The notes below the pieces were generated by a model. That model was not told the DNA's origin. It was given only the letters and a program-made list of their open reading frames with translations, and did no database searches. The position numbers were made by a program, and so were the translations under genes. Of a DNA stretch of 32,979 nt, positions 1-9,587 are shown one piece after another (position 1 is the stretch's first letter; every line of letters starts with the position of its first letter). The DNA comes from Planctomycetota bacterium (lineage in GTDB: Bacteria; Planctomycetota; UBA1135; GCA-002686595): NCBI GenBank assembly GCA_029248265.1, contig JAQWJQ010000264.1:1-32979 (forward strand). Direction: 5' to 3'.

Positions 1-1190
1 TCTGGCTTGGAGGCGACCACGAGACCGAGGAGCACCTGGGGGAAGGGCTTGAAGGGAGCCGCGAGCGCAGAGATCGAGGCGCCCTGACGTGCGGCGACAC
101 CGAGGACATGGAGCGCGGTGAGCAGTCCGTCGCCGATGAAACCATTCTCTGACCCGAAGATGATGTGCCCGGACTTCTCGCCGCCCAGGCAGAGCCCCTC
201 GGAGCGGAGCCCCTCGACCACCTGGCGGTCGCCCACGCCGACCTCGTGGACACCCATGCCTACGGGGGCGAGGGCTCGGTGCAGGCCCCGGTTGCTCATG
301 ACCGTGGCGACGATGCGTTGGTCCTTCCAGAGCCCTCGCTCGGCGGCATCGCGCCCGATGATGGTCATGATCGCGTCTCCGTCGACGAGCTCACCGCGCT
401 CGTCGACGAGCAGGCAGCGGTCGGCATCGCCGTCGAGCGCAATACCGAGGTCCGCGCCGGCCTCGCGGACCCGGGCCTGGAGGGACTCCGGGTGGGTCGA
501 CCCACACCCGTCGTTGATGTTGAGGCCGTTCGGCGTGCAGTGGAGGCTGGTGACCTCAGCGCCGAGGCGGCTGAGGACCTCAGGGCCCACCGAGCTCGCG
601 GCGCCGTTCGCGCAGTCCAGCACGATCTTGAGGCCGCCGAGGTCCAGCGGGCTGTCTCCGGCGCTGAGGGCGACGAGGTGGCTGGCGTAGGCTCCGGTGA
701 GCGATGCGTCGGTGTCCAGCTGCCCCTCACCGGGGGCGCCATCCGCCGCAATTCGTTCGAGCTCGTCCCTGAGCCGGAGCTCGATCTCGGCCTGTTGGGC
801 ATCCGTGAGCTTGTTGCCCCCGCCTGCGAAGAGCTTGATGCCGTTGTCCTCCGACGGGTTGTGGGACGCACTGATCATTGCGCCGAGGGCGACGGGGCGG
901 CTGCCCGTGAGCCAGGCGAGCCCCGGCGTGGGAAGGAGCCCGGCGGTCGTAGCACGTATCCCGGACTGCGCGAGTCCGCGCGCCAGAGCCTCCTGGAGCG
1001 GCCCCGCAGAGGCGCGCCCGTCGTGGGCGATCAGCGCTGCGCCTTCGCTCCCGTCGGAGTCCCGGCTGAGCACGGCTCCAGCGGCGCGGCCGAGGGCCTC
1101 GACCGCCGTGGGGGAGAGCCAGCCCTCGAGGGCGCGGCCGCGAATTCCGTCGGTCCCGAAGATCGGTCCGTCACTTTTCTGGGTCGTCAT
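1..1190 (-). CDS. glmM: Phosphoglucosamine mutase (3' end truncated by window edge)
   Basis: Reverse-strand translation from ATG at 1190 reads MTTQKSDGPIFGTDGIRGRA..., with the phosphoserine loop ISASHNPSEDNGIKLF and metal loop DGDADRC. The frame stays open to the left edge, so it is missing from the ORF track. Confidence 0.95.
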   Translation of the reverse strand, partial: MTTQKSDGPIFGTDGIRGRALEGWLSPTAVEALGRAAGAVLSRDSDGSEGAALIAHDGRASAGPLQEALARGLAQSGIRATTAGLLPTPGLAWLTGSRPVALGAMISASHNPSEDNGIKLFAGGGNKLTDAQQAEIELRLRDELERIAADGAPGEGQLDTDASLTGAYASHLVALSAGDSPLDLGGLKIVLDCANGAASSVGPEVLSRLGAEVTSLHCTPNGLNINDGCGSTHPESLQARVREAGADLGIALDGDADRCLLVDERGELVDGDAIMTIIGRDAAERGLWKDQRIVATVMSNRGLHRALAPVGMGVHEVGVGDRQVVEGLRSEGLCLGGEKSGHIIFGSENGFIGDGLLTALHVLGVAARQGASISALAAPFKPFPQVLLGLVVASKP

Positions 1191-3156
1191 CAGGCACGTT
1201 TCGCACGAGGGCGATGGAACTCGTGGAGTCGTCCACGATGAGCCGTAGGGAGGCCGACGAATCGGACTTGGCCTCGTCGAAGTAGGGGCCGAGGCGCTGG
1301 CGCCAGAGGGGGTCGACGGCGTCGAGCTCCACGGGCGCACGGCTGCCGGGTTCTCGCAGGGCGCGGTCCACGTCAACGAACACGCGGGCGTTCTCCCTGG
1401 CGAACTGGAGGACCTCCTGGAGCATCTGGGTCCGCGTGCTGTCGGGGAGGCCCTCAGGGAACAGCCCGCGCTCCATCACGTGCACCTTGACCATCTCGGT
1501 CGGAGGCAGGAAGGGGCGTTCACCGTCAAGGCGCGCGGCGTCGAAGGACACGAGGGCGACCTCCAGTTCGATGGTCGTGATGAGGGTCTCCCTGGGCGCG
1601 ATCTGCCCGCGGAGGAAGAGCTCGCCGTCGATCTGGATCTCAGGCATCCGGGACTTGTCGATCCTGACGCGCTCGACGAAGCCGCGTCCCGCGTAGCTGG
1701 AGAGGTCAATCGGTTCGAAGGCGAGGGTCGCCGGGTCGGCCGCGATGGCCTCGATCACATCTGCGGGGCCGCGGAGCCCGATGCGTGAAGGGTTGAACTC
1801 AAGCGAGGTCCCGATCAAGTCCGTGGCCGGAGGGAGGGTGATCAGCGCGAACTCGCCGGCGCTGGCTGCCTCCGGGGATGCCGCGAGGGCTGCGACGGTG
1901 GGCTCGACCTGGTCGTTGGCGTAACGCTCGACCTTGATGACGAGGGCCTCGGGGGTCACGAAGCGGATGTCGAGGTCGTTCTGGACGCGACCCAGGCCCC
2001 AGGAAAAGTCCGAGGGCTCGACCTGTCGTTCGGTCCCGACCCAGCCTTCCTCGACGATGAGGACACCTCCGAGGCCGCCCCGGATCATGGCGAGCTCGGC
2101 CTCGGAGGCCTCCGCGCTGACCTCAAGGCTCTCCCCATCGAGCGGGGTCGCGACATGGAGCCCCGCGCTCGGTAGCACGATCGTGAGCACGCCGCGGGTC
2201 GGGATGGTGTTGGCCTCGGAGCCGGCTTCGACTCGCACCTCCACCGTGAACGTCTGCTCGCCCATCACCGCGCGGCCCGCGAGGGTGAAGATGAAGATGG
2301 CGAGGATCAGGGAGGTGAGCTTCTCTGCAGGGTTAGAGAAGAGCGTGCTGGCGAGGCGCGAGAGCAGCGGGGGCCGCTCCGCGAGCCTGGGGCTGGCAAG
2401 GTCATCGCCCCCGAGTCGGGCTCTCAAGACGTCCCCGAGCTCGTCGCGAATCACGCGCCGCTCCATGGTTCCGCCCTGGAACACGGAGATGAGGCCGGTC
2501 TCCTCGGAGACGGCGACCACCACCGCGTCGGTCTCCTCGGTGAGCCCGAGGGCCGCGCGGTGGCGGGTCCCGACGGAGTTGGCGAGCTGATCATTCTCCG
2601 AGAGGGGGAGGATCGCCATGGCGCACAAGACCCGGCCCTCACGCACGATCACGGCCCCGTCATGCAGTGCACTGCCTGCATGGAAGATGCTGTCCAGCAG
2701 ATCCCGCTGGACGTTGCCGTCGATCTTCACGGAGTTGGTGGTGAAGAGCTCGAGGGAAGATTGCCGCTCGAAGGCGATCAGCGCGCCCTGCTTGCGCTTC
2801 GCCATGGAGATGCAGGCCTCGGCGACCTCATCCACGGCGTCATACGAGCGGCGCCCGAGGACGCGTCGCAGCAGCGGGTTATCACCGATGCTGACGATGC
2901 CGCGCCGGAGCTCGGGCTGGAACACCACGGCGAGGATCACCACCGCAAAGCCCGTCACGCTCTTGACGATGACCTCGAGCTCCACGAGGTCCGCGGACTG
3001 CGCGATGCTGAGCAGGATCACGTACAGCAGGAAGTACGCGACCGCCGCGCCGCGGATCATCCGGCTGCTACGTGCCGTGGTCAGGAAGAACAGAAACAGG
3101 TGGATCCCGACCGTCAGGATGGCGACCTGAACGAATGTCTTGGGGTCCGGAGGCAT
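1171..3156 (-). CDS. Diadenylate cyclase (CdaA-type, DisA_N/DAC domain) fused to a C-terminal YbbR/CdaR-like region
   Basis: Start chosen at MPPDPKTFVQVAIL (ATG at 3156). Three N-terminal TM helices are followed by the DAC domain with catalytic motifs HDGAVIV and GTRHRAALG. A further TM helix (LTSLILAIFIFTLAGRAVMG) and extracytoplasmic YbbR-like repeats follow in the same ORF. The 3' end overlaps the glmM start by 20 nt. Confidence 0.9.
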   Translation of the reverse strand: MPPDPKTFVQVAILTVGIHLFLFFLTTARSSRMIRGAAVAYFLLYVILLSIAQSADLVELEVIVKSVTGFAVVILAVVFQPELRRGIVSIGDNPLLRRVLGRRSYDAVDEVAEACISMAKRKQGALIAFERQSSLELFTTNSVKIDGNVQRDLLDSIFHAGSALHDGAVIVREGRVLCAMAILPLSENDQLANSVGTRHRAALGLTEETDAVVVAVSEETGLISVFQGGTMERRVIRDELGDVLRARLGGDDLASPRLAERPPLLSRLASTLFSNPAEKLTSLILAIFIFTLAGRAVMGEQTFTVEVRVEAGSEANTIPTRGVLTIVLPSAGLHVATPLDGESLEVSAEASEAELAMIRGGLGGVLIVEEGWVGTERQVEPSDFSWGLGRVQNDLDIRFVTPEALVIKVERYANDQVEPTVAALAASPEAASAGEFALITLPPATDLIGTSLEFNPSRIGLRGPADVIEAIAADPATLAFEPIDLSSYAGRGFVERVRIDKSRMPEIQIDGELFLRGQIAPRETLITTIELEVALVSFDAARLDGERPFLPPTEMVKVHVMERGLFPEGLPDSTRTQMLQEVLQFARENARVFVDVDRALREPGSRAPVELDAVDPLWRQRLGPYFDEAKSDSSASLRLIVDDSTSSIALVRNVPDDDPEK

Positions 3157-3380
3157 CTGTGGGGCGGCTTGGTTCTGGCGCGTGAGGAGCAGGTACGGGT
3201 GCAAGACTATCGCCCCTGAGGGCTTCGAGCACGCGTGGGATAGCGATACGAGGTCTCGCTTCGCACGTACCCTCTCCTTCGATCGACGCGCCGGGGGGCT
3301 GACATCAAGCCCGCTCCGCCTTGAAGCTGCCTGACCCTGGCCAGGGGCGGCTGCTCGGGCTGGAGGGGGAGGGGCGCGGC

Positions 3381-4349
3381 TCAGACTGGGCCTTTGCCGC
3401 CCTGGCCCCATTGGCCCTGAGCGCTGATCGCCGAGGCGACCAGGGCGGCCTCGCGCATGATCGCCACATCATGGACCCGCAGGATATCGGCTCCCCCGGT
3501 GGCCACGGCGAGGGCGATCGCCGCCGCCGTCCCACCGAGGCGCCGCCTGTCGGCGGGTGCGTCGCCGGCCGCGGCTCCCTTCCAGTCGGCGTGGCGCTCG
3601 GCGCCAGTGATGTGCCCGATGAATGACTTGCGCGAGACCCCGAGCAGGAGCGGAGCTCCCAGGCCGCGCAGCTCCGGGAGCCCCCGGAGCAAGGCTAGGT
3701 TGTGCTCGAGGCGCTTGCCAAAGCCGACCCCGGGGTCCAGGGCCAGGCGGTCGGCGGGGAGCCCTGCAGCCAAGGCGGCTGCCATGCGTTGGCTCAGTGA
3801 TTCGCAGACCTCGGCGAGGGCGTCCTGGTAGGTGGGGGAGGCCTGCATGGTCAGCGGCCCTCCCTGGCGGTGCATGAGGACCAGGAAGAGGTCGTGCTGG
3901 TCTCGGAGGCGGCGGACGGTGGGGATCATCTCTGGATCTGCCAGGCCGCCGCTGATGTCGTTGACCACGGACGCCCCGGCCTCCACGGCGAGGCGGGCGA
4001 CCTCGGCCTTGGTGGTGTCCACAGAGATCGGCGCCGAGGTCCGCTCGGCGAGGCCGGTGATGACCGGGAGGATCCGGCGCAACTCCAGCGCGGCGGGGAC
4101 GGGCTCCGCCCCGGGGCGCGTGGACTCGCCGCCCACGTCGAGGAGGTCGGCACCCTCCTCGATCAGCCGCAGCCCGTGTTCGATCGCTCGCTCCGGCTCG
4201 AGGAACTGGCCGCCGTCCGAGAAGCTATCCGGGGTCACGTTGACGACCCCCATGATCGAGGGGCGTCGCGACCCCGCCGCGAACCCGAGGCCCGGGTCAA
4301 GGGGCCACGGGGAGCGGGGGCCCTCGTCTGCTGGTTGAGCGCCGTTCAA
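3381..4349 (-). CDS. folP: Dihydropteroate synthase
   Basis: Motifs IMGVVNVTPDSFSDGG, DVGGESTRPGAEPV, ISVDTTKAEVA, VNDISGG and LALDPGVGFGK. Confidence 0.95.
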   Translation of the reverse strand: MNGAQPADEGPRSPWPLDPGLGFAAGSRRPSIMGVVNVTPDSFSDGGQFLEPERAIEHGLRLIEEGADLLDVGGESTRPGAEPVPAALELRRILPVITGLAERTSAPISVDTTKAEVARLAVEAGASVVNDISGGLADPEMIPTVRRLRDQHDLFLVLMHRQGGPLTMQASPTYQDALAEVCESLSQRMAAALAAGLPADRLALDPGVGFGKRLEHNLALLRGLPELRGLGAPLLLGVSRKSFIGHITGAERHADWKGAAAGDAPADRRRLGGTAAAIALAVATGGADILRVHDVAIMREAALVASAISAQGQWGQGGKGPV

Positions 4350-4358
4350 GGCCGAGCG

Positions 4359-6701
4359 TCAGGCCGGGGAGAGGCCCGAGATCGGGCCGCTGTCGCCGTC
4401 CATGTCCAGCTCGGCCGCGGGCGCCGGGGGGCTGGCGGGCTTCGCCGCGCGGCGCTCCTCGCGGATCTCCTCGGCGGTCTTCTCCCGGAGGCTCTCGGGC
4501 TCATCGCCGTCAATGAGCTTCGCGATCTCCACGCGGTCGAGGGTCTCGTACAGCAGGAGCCCCTTGGTCAAGCGCTCCATGGCCTCGCGGCTCTCACCGA
4601 CGAGGTCCCGCGCGAGGTCGTAGGCCTCGCGCATGATGCGCTTGATCTCCTCGTCGATCTCGCGGGCGGTCTCCTCGGAGTGCCACTTCCCGCTCATGAG
4701 CTCGGTCCCGAGGAAGTCGGAGCCCTGGCGCTCGGCGAAGTTGATCGGACCGACCTTGTCGCTCATGCCGAGCTCCGTGACCATCGCGCGCGCCAACTCC
4801 GTGGCTCGCCGGATGTCATCGGAGGCGCCGGCTGAGATGTCGCCGCAGAAGATCTCTTCGGCCACGCGTCCGCCGTACAGCATGGCGAGCTGCCCGAGCA
4901 GGCGTCGCCGCTGGGTGTGGTAGCTCTCCTTCTCGGGGAGCATCATGGTCGCGCCGAGCGCGCGCCCCCGGGGGACGATGGTGACCTTGTGGGGGACGTC
5001 CACCTGGTCCTCGAGCTTGGCGGCCACGATGGTGTGCCCCGCCTCGTGGTAGGCGGTGATCTCGAGGTCTTCCTTCTCGACGTTGCGGGCGATCTTCTGG
5101 CGCCCGTAGCGCACCTTGGCCGCGGCCTCCTCGAGGTGGCTCATCTCAATCTCGTCTTTCTTGTCGAGGACGGCCATGATTGCCGCCTCGTTCACGATGG
5201 CGGCGAGGTCCGCGCCGGAGTACCCGGGCGTCGCGCGTGCGAGGTCGATGACCTCGATCTCCTTGGCCACGCGCACCTTCTTGAGGTGCACGCCCAGGAT
5301 GGCCTCCCGCCCCTCGAGGTCGGGGAGGTCAATCGTGACCTCGCGGTCAAACCGGCCCGGACGCAGGAGCGCGGGATCGAGGACGTCCGGGCGGTTGGTC
5401 GCCGCCACGACGATGATCCCTTCGTCCGTGCTGAAGCCGTCCATCTCGACGAGGATCGCGTTCAGGGTCTGTTCACGCTCATCGTGACCGCCGCCCATGC
5501 CGCTGCCGCGCCGTCGCCCGACGGCGTCGATCTCGTCGAGGAAGATGATGCAGGGGGAGTTCTCCCGCGCCTGCTTGAAGAGGTCACGGACGCGGCTCGC
5601 GCCGACGCCGACGAACATCTCAACGAAGTCCGAGCCGGAGATGGAGAAGAAGGGGACCTCGGCCTCGCCGGCGATGGCCTTCGCGAGGAGCGTCTTACCG
5701 CAGCCCGGGGAGCCCACGAGGAGCACGCCCCGGGGGATCCGGCCGCCGATCCGCGTGAACTTGCCGGGGTTCTTCAAGAACTCCACGACCTCGCGCACCT
5801 CGGCCTTCGCCTCTTGAGCCCCGGCGACATCCTCGAAGGTGACGCCCGTGTGGTTCTCCTTCGTGTACATCTGAGCGCGGCTGCGCCCGAAGTTCATCAC
5901 GCCAGCGCCCGAGCCCTGGTTGCGCATCTGACGCATGAACAGGATGAAGAGCGCGAAGATGAGCAGCCACGGACCATAGGTCAGCAGCATGAGGGTGAAG
6001 GAGCCGTCAGGCGGCCCGTGGACCGTGCCGCCGTTGGGGGTCAGGTCGAAGGGGAGCTGCTTGACGGTGGCGCCCTTCGCGATGAGGGCCTCGCGGACCT
6101 CGCTGAGCCTGGGGGCCACGTTCCCGACCTTGAGCGCGATCTCGTAGTCGCCGCTCTCACCGTTGGCGCTCTGCCCGACGGTGCCGCCGCTGGGCGTGAA
6201 GCCCGAGGCGGGGGTCGCCATGCCGAACACGAACAGGCGGTCGATCTGCCGTGTGCGGGGGAGGGCGGGGGGCTCCCCCTCGACGGCGGCCCCGGTGGAC
6301 TCCACCGAGACCTCGGTCACCTGCCACGCCTCGGTCGGTTGGAAGGTCCCTGCTTCGAGGGCCGCGAGCAACGTCTCGGGCTGCTCGCTGGTGTAGCGGG
6401 CGCGGGCCTTGATCTCGCGCCAGTACTCCTCGTGCTCGGCGACGCTCGCGAAGGAGGTCCGGAACGTCTTCCCTGAGGTCAGGACACCCTCCACGTCGGT
6501 CTGGCCCTTCAGCTCAAGTCGCTGCACGGTGCCAGTGACGAGGGCGTGGAGGAACCCGTCTTGAGTGAGGTCCTCGGTCTTCCGGAGGCTGCTGCCGCTG
6601 AAGGCGACGAGCACCACGACGATAACAGTCAGGAAGAGGAGGAAGGATCCGAAGGGACGGGGCTTGCGCGCCTTGTCCCCCTGGGGCTGTGTGTCGGCCA
6701 T
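4359..6701 (-). CDS. ftsH: ATP-dependent zinc metalloprotease FtsH
   Basis: AAA domain (Walker A GSPGCGKT, Walker [40 protein letters not shown]) followed by zinc motif HEAGH. N-terminal TM segments are present. Confidence 0.97.
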   Translation of the reverse strand: MADTQPQGDKARKPRPFGSFLLFLTVIVVVLVAFSGSSLRKTEDLTQDGFLHALVTGTVQRLELKGQTDVEGVLTSGKTFRTSFASVAEHEEYWREIKARARYTSEQPETLLAALEAGTFQPTEAWQVTEVSVESTGAAVEGEPPALPRTRQIDRLFVFGMATPASGFTPSGGTVGQSANGESGDYEIALKVGNVAPRLSEVREALIAKGATVKQLPFDLTPNGGTVHGPPDGSFTLMLLTYGPWLLIFALFILFMRQMRNQGSGAGVMNFGRSRAQMYTKENHTGVTFEDVAGAQEAKAEVREVVEFLKNPGKFTRIGGRIPRGVLLVGSPGCGKTLLAKAIAGEAEVPFFSISGSDFVEMFVGVGASRVRDLFKQARENSPCIIFLDEIDAVGRRRGSGMGGGHDEREQTLNAILVEMDGFSTDEGIIVVAATNRPDVLDPALLRPGRFDREVTIDLPDLEGREAILGVHLKKVRVAKEIEVIDLARATPGYSGADLAAIVNEAAIMAVLDKKDEIEMSHLEEAAAKVRYGRQKIARNVEKEDLEITAYHEAGHTIVAAKLEDQVDVPHKVTIVPRGRALGATMMLPEKESYHTQRRRLLGQLAMLYGGRVAEEIFCGDISAGASDDIRRATELARAMVTELGMSDKVGPINFAERQGSDFLGTELMSGKWHSEETAREIDEEIKRIMREAYDLARDLVGESREAMERLTKGLLLYETLDRVEIAKLIDGDEPESLREKTAEEIREERRAAKPASPPAPAAELDMDGDSGPISGLSPA

Positions 6702-6757
6702 GTCTTGGATATCGGCCCGTCGGCGGTGATTCTCCAGCCCTTGGCGGGGCCCAACGG

Positions 6758-6765
6758 CTAATTAG
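6758..6765. promoter_or_regulatory. AT-rich palindrome CTAATTAG upstream of ftsH; possible promoter element
   Basis: Isolated AT island in otherwise GC-rich sequence, about 57 bp upstream of the ftsH start. No confident -35 element seen. Confidence 0.2.
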
Positions 6766-6870
6766 TGTGCCGGGGAGAGGCTGGTGGCGCGCTCAGCCAC
6801 CATCTGGGGGCGGAGGGACGCAAATCTCGACGTGCGGGCAGCAGTGTAGGCCATCCAAGGCGGTGCCCCT

Positions 6871-6898
6871 GCCCTGAGCCCCGATCTTCGTTCAGGGC
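6871..6898 (-). terminator. Possible weak hairpin downstream of the LptE-like gene
   Basis: Inverted repeat GCCCTGA (6871-6877) / TCAGGGC (6892-6898) just after the stop at 6909. No T-tract. Confidence 0.25.
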
Positions 6899-6908
6899 TT
6901 ACGGGAGG

Positions 6909-7448
6909 TCAGTCCTGGGGCGGCGCGCTGTCGCGATATTGCAGGTCGGCGATCAGGGCCAGGACGATCTGGTCAGCGGCCACCTTGAGGGCGCGCTCGC
7001 GCTGGGCGGGCTCCCGACCAGGCACATCGATGGCCGACCCCACGATGGTCTCCACGGTGGTGGTGCCCAACTCGACGCCCCGGGCGCGATCCACGAGGGT
7101 GGCCTGGATCAGGAGCACGTCCCGGGTCTCCACGAAGAGGTTGTCAGTGGTCCGCGCTCCCTCCCTGCGCTGGAAGTCCTTGATGGACCCTCTCAGGACC
7201 AGGTCGGCACGACCGGGCGACCGTAACTCGAGGTCGAGGAAGCGTCGTGCGGACTCGCTGGTGGCCTGGTGGAGCGGGCGTTCGATGTTCGGGAGCAGCG
7301 ACTCGTTGCCGAAGATCTCGATGCCGATCGACGCTGCCGTGCGCCCGTCGGGCAGCGCGGGGCTGAGGCCGGCGCGGTAGCCGCAGGCGGCCGCCATGGC
7401 CAGGCTCAGCAGCAGCAGGGCAGTGCCCAGTGTGTTGGTGAGCCTCAC
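6909..7448 (-). CDS. LptE-like LPS-assembly lipoprotein
   Basis: Lipoprotein signal with lipobox (LAMAAAC|GYR); the start GYRAGLSPALP..SIGIEIFGNESLLPNIERPLHQATSE is typical of LptE. Its 5' end overlaps the upstream gene by 4 nt (ATGA). Confidence 0.8.
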   Translation of the reverse strand: MRLTNTLGTALLLLSLAMAAACGYRAGLSPALPDGRTAASIGIEIFGNESLLPNIERPLHQATSESARRFLDLELRSPGRADLVLRGSIKDFQRREGARTTDNLFVETRDVLLIQATLVDRARGVELGTTTVETIVGSAIDVPGREPAQRERALKVAADQIVLALIADLQYRDSAPPQD

Positions 7449-8719
7449 TGCTGCTCTCCCCCTCCCCCGGACGGACCGCCAACCTCAAGCTCGGCCTGTT
7501 CGCCATCCTTGATCGCGCGCTCCGTCCGGCGCGGGATCCTGCGCGGCTCCATCGAGTCCGAGCCGGGCGCCAGCTGGGCTGGCCCTTGCTGGTCGAGCTC
7601 GCCGTCCAGCGGGACCGCGTCCTCTGGCCGAATGCCCTGGGGGATCTGTCGCGGCGGCCCGACCGACTCGATCTCGTCGAGCGCCTCGAGGAAGCTCCGG
7701 ATCTCGGTGAGCTGCTCGGGATTCCCTGCGCGCTTGGCCGACTCCAGCGCCCGGGCAGCGTGCTGCCTGGCTCCTGCCGGGCTGTCGACCGTCCGATAGA
7801 AGCGGGCCACGACCATGTCGTTGTCGGCGAGGCGTTGAAGGCAATCCACGAGGGTCCGCTCGACCTCCGGGCGGCTCTCATCGCCGGGGTAGTTGGCGAG
7901 CCAGGTCTCGAGCTCTCCGAGCGCGACTTCCATGAAGTCGCGCCCATACTCGGGCCCGTCGAGCACGGCGAGGCGCAGGCGGGGGATCGCCGCCTCGCTG
8001 GCGATGCGGTAGGGCGAGTCTCGACACCAGAGGACGAGCTCCTCGTGCTTTTCGATCGCCACGGCGAATTGACGGTTCGCCTCGTAGGTGTCCGCCAGCT
8101 TCTTGAGCGCGTCGTCGGTGTCGGGGTGCTTCGGGTACTCGGCGCTCAGATACTCGTAGATCTGCGGTGCGTTGCTCGAGTACGGAAACAAGAAGTACTT
8201 GCGCCGGGTGTCGAAGAAGAAGCTGTCGCCGATCTCCTTGAGCAGCGTCCCAGCCTCACTCCGGAGGCCGTGGGACGGATAGCGCTCGTCGAGCTTGCGG
8301 ATCGTCTTGAAGGCGTCCTTCCGCTCACCGCGCTCGAGGTAGATGGTGGCCGATCTCAGGCCAGCTGGCACCGAGATGCGGGCGGGGAGGTCGCTCTGGG
8401 ACAGGTCCGCGAGGGCCTCCGGGTCCTCGCCGCGGGTCGCGAGCTCCCCAGCGTATTGCTCGAGGGCGCCGCGCACCTGGACCCGGGTGCCCGTCTCAAG
8501 TCCCCGGGCCTTGTCGGCGGAGAGCAGGCTGGCGACCGCGTCGATGAGGTCGGAATCCCCGAGCTCGCTCGCCGGGGAAGTCAGCGTTGCGGCGAGGGCC
8601 GGCGGCACGTCCCCGGCGTCCATGGGGGACACCTTGGCGATAGGGGTCGAGCTGCAGCTCGCGAGGACGAGCAGCGCGAGGCTGGCCGAGAGAATCGGTC
8701 TCTGCTTGAAGGGGCTCAC
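7445..8719 (-). CDS. TPR-type outer-membrane assembly lipoprotein, BamD/YfiO-like
   Basis: GTG start at 8719 (MSPFKQRPILSASLALLVLASC|SS) with lipobox LVLASC, overlapping the recO stop by 4 nt (GTGA). Repeats such as PQIYEYLSAEYPKHPDTDDALKKLADTYEANRQFAVAIEKHEELVLWCRDSPY are BamD-like. Confidence 0.7.
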   Translation of the reverse strand: MSPFKQRPILSASLALLVLASCSSTPIAKVSPMDAGDVPPALAATLTSPASELGDSDLIDAVASLLSADKARGLETGTRVQVRGALEQYAGELATRGEDPEALADLSQSDLPARISVPAGLRSATIYLERGERKDAFKTIRKLDERYPSHGLRSEAGTLLKEIGDSFFFDTRRKYFLFPYSSNAPQIYEYLSAEYPKHPDTDDALKKLADTYEANRQFAVAIEKHEELVLWCRDSPYRIASEAAIPRLRLAVLDGPEYGRDFMEVALGELETWLANYPGDESRPEVERTLVDCLQRLADNDMVVARFYRTVDSPAGARQHAARALESAKRAGNPEQLTEIRSFLEALDEIESVGPPRQIPQGIRPEDAVPLDGELDQQGPAQLAPGSDSMEPRRIPRRTERAIKDGEQAELEVGGPSGGGGEQQ

Positions 8720-9573
8720 GGGGTGTACGGGCGCGTTGCAGTCCGTCGGTTTCGGTCGGGCGCGGCGAGGAACCGGGCGTGGCTCTTGGGGCGGGTCTCG
8801 AGGTGGTGGTCGAGGAAGCGGCCAGTGAAGTCGAGGACTCGAATGGAGCGCTCCTTGGACCAGTTCAATTCGTCGAGCTTGTTCAAGGTCGCGCCCAGCG
8901 CGAGGGAGGCCGAGTCGAGGACCGCGACGGGCAGGGTACCGACGCGGACTCCCGAGGCGTGAGCTTCGTTCGCGTGGATTGGGCAGAGCCGGCCACCCAC
9001 CGAGGTGGAGAACGGGGCCCGCGGCTCCGGGGCCGTGGGGTCGAGGGCGGCCGCGGGCGCGCCGCAGGTGGCGCAGGAGGCCAGCGCGGGCGCGAGGCCG
9101 AGCTGGTCGAGCAGCTTCAGTTCGAACCCGGCCAGCAAGGCGGAGGGGGGGCCTTGGGCGCGGTCCAGGGCGTCCAGGGCACTCTCCGCGAGCGTGAACT
9201 GGTCGCGGTCGCTGAAGCCGGCGCGGGTGACGAGATCCAGGAGCTCGACCACCGTCTGGGCGGCACGGTAGCTCCGCAGGGACCGGGTCAAGCCCCGCCG
9301 CCGGTGGCGAAGTTCGCCCTCTCGCAGGGTGCCGAGGTCCGCTTCCCCGCGCCGGACCCACGCGAGCTCAAGGGTGTCGAACCAGTCCAGGACCCCGAAG
9401 AAGCGAGATCGGGGGCGGTGCGCGCCCTTTGCCATCAGTTCCACCCGGCCGTGCCCAGGGGTGAGCACGTGGACCACCAGGGACGTCTCACCGAACGGCG
9501 TGCGCCGGAGGAGGATCGCGCGGTCGCTGGAGCGGGTGGCCGAGCGCCGAGCTGCGGGTCGGGAGCGGGGCAT
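8716..9573 (-). CDS. recO: DNA repair protein RecO
   Basis: SDRAILLRRTPFGETSLVVHVLTPGHGRVELMAKGAHRPRSRFFGVLDWFDTLEL..., with central CATCG...LCPIHA and a RecO-like C-terminus. Confidence 0.88.
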   Translation of the reverse strand: MPRSRPAARRSATRSSDRAILLRRTPFGETSLVVHVLTPGHGRVELMAKGAHRPRSRFFGVLDWFDTLELAWVRRGEADLGTLREGELRHRRRGLTRSLRSYRAAQTVVELLDLVTRAGFSDRDQFTLAESALDALDRAQGPPSALLAGFELKLLDQLGLAPALASCATCGAPAAALDPTAPEPRAPFSTSVGGRLCPIHANEAHASGVRVGTLPVAVLDSASLALGATLNKLDELNWSKERSIRVLDFTGRFLDHHLETRPKSHARFLAAPDRNRRTATRPYTP

Positions 9574-9587
9574 GGTCGGGGGCCGCC

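Noticed and set aside
165-1241. Long plus-strand ORF (358 aa) opposite glmM
   Set aside because: Antisense to a clear glmM reading frame; low-complexity, GC-driven composition with no recognisable domain.
4917-6476. 519-aa plus-strand ORF opposite ftsH
   Set aside because: Antisense mirror of a strongly conserved ftsH; repetitive D/E/R/A/G composition typical of high-GC shadow ORFs.
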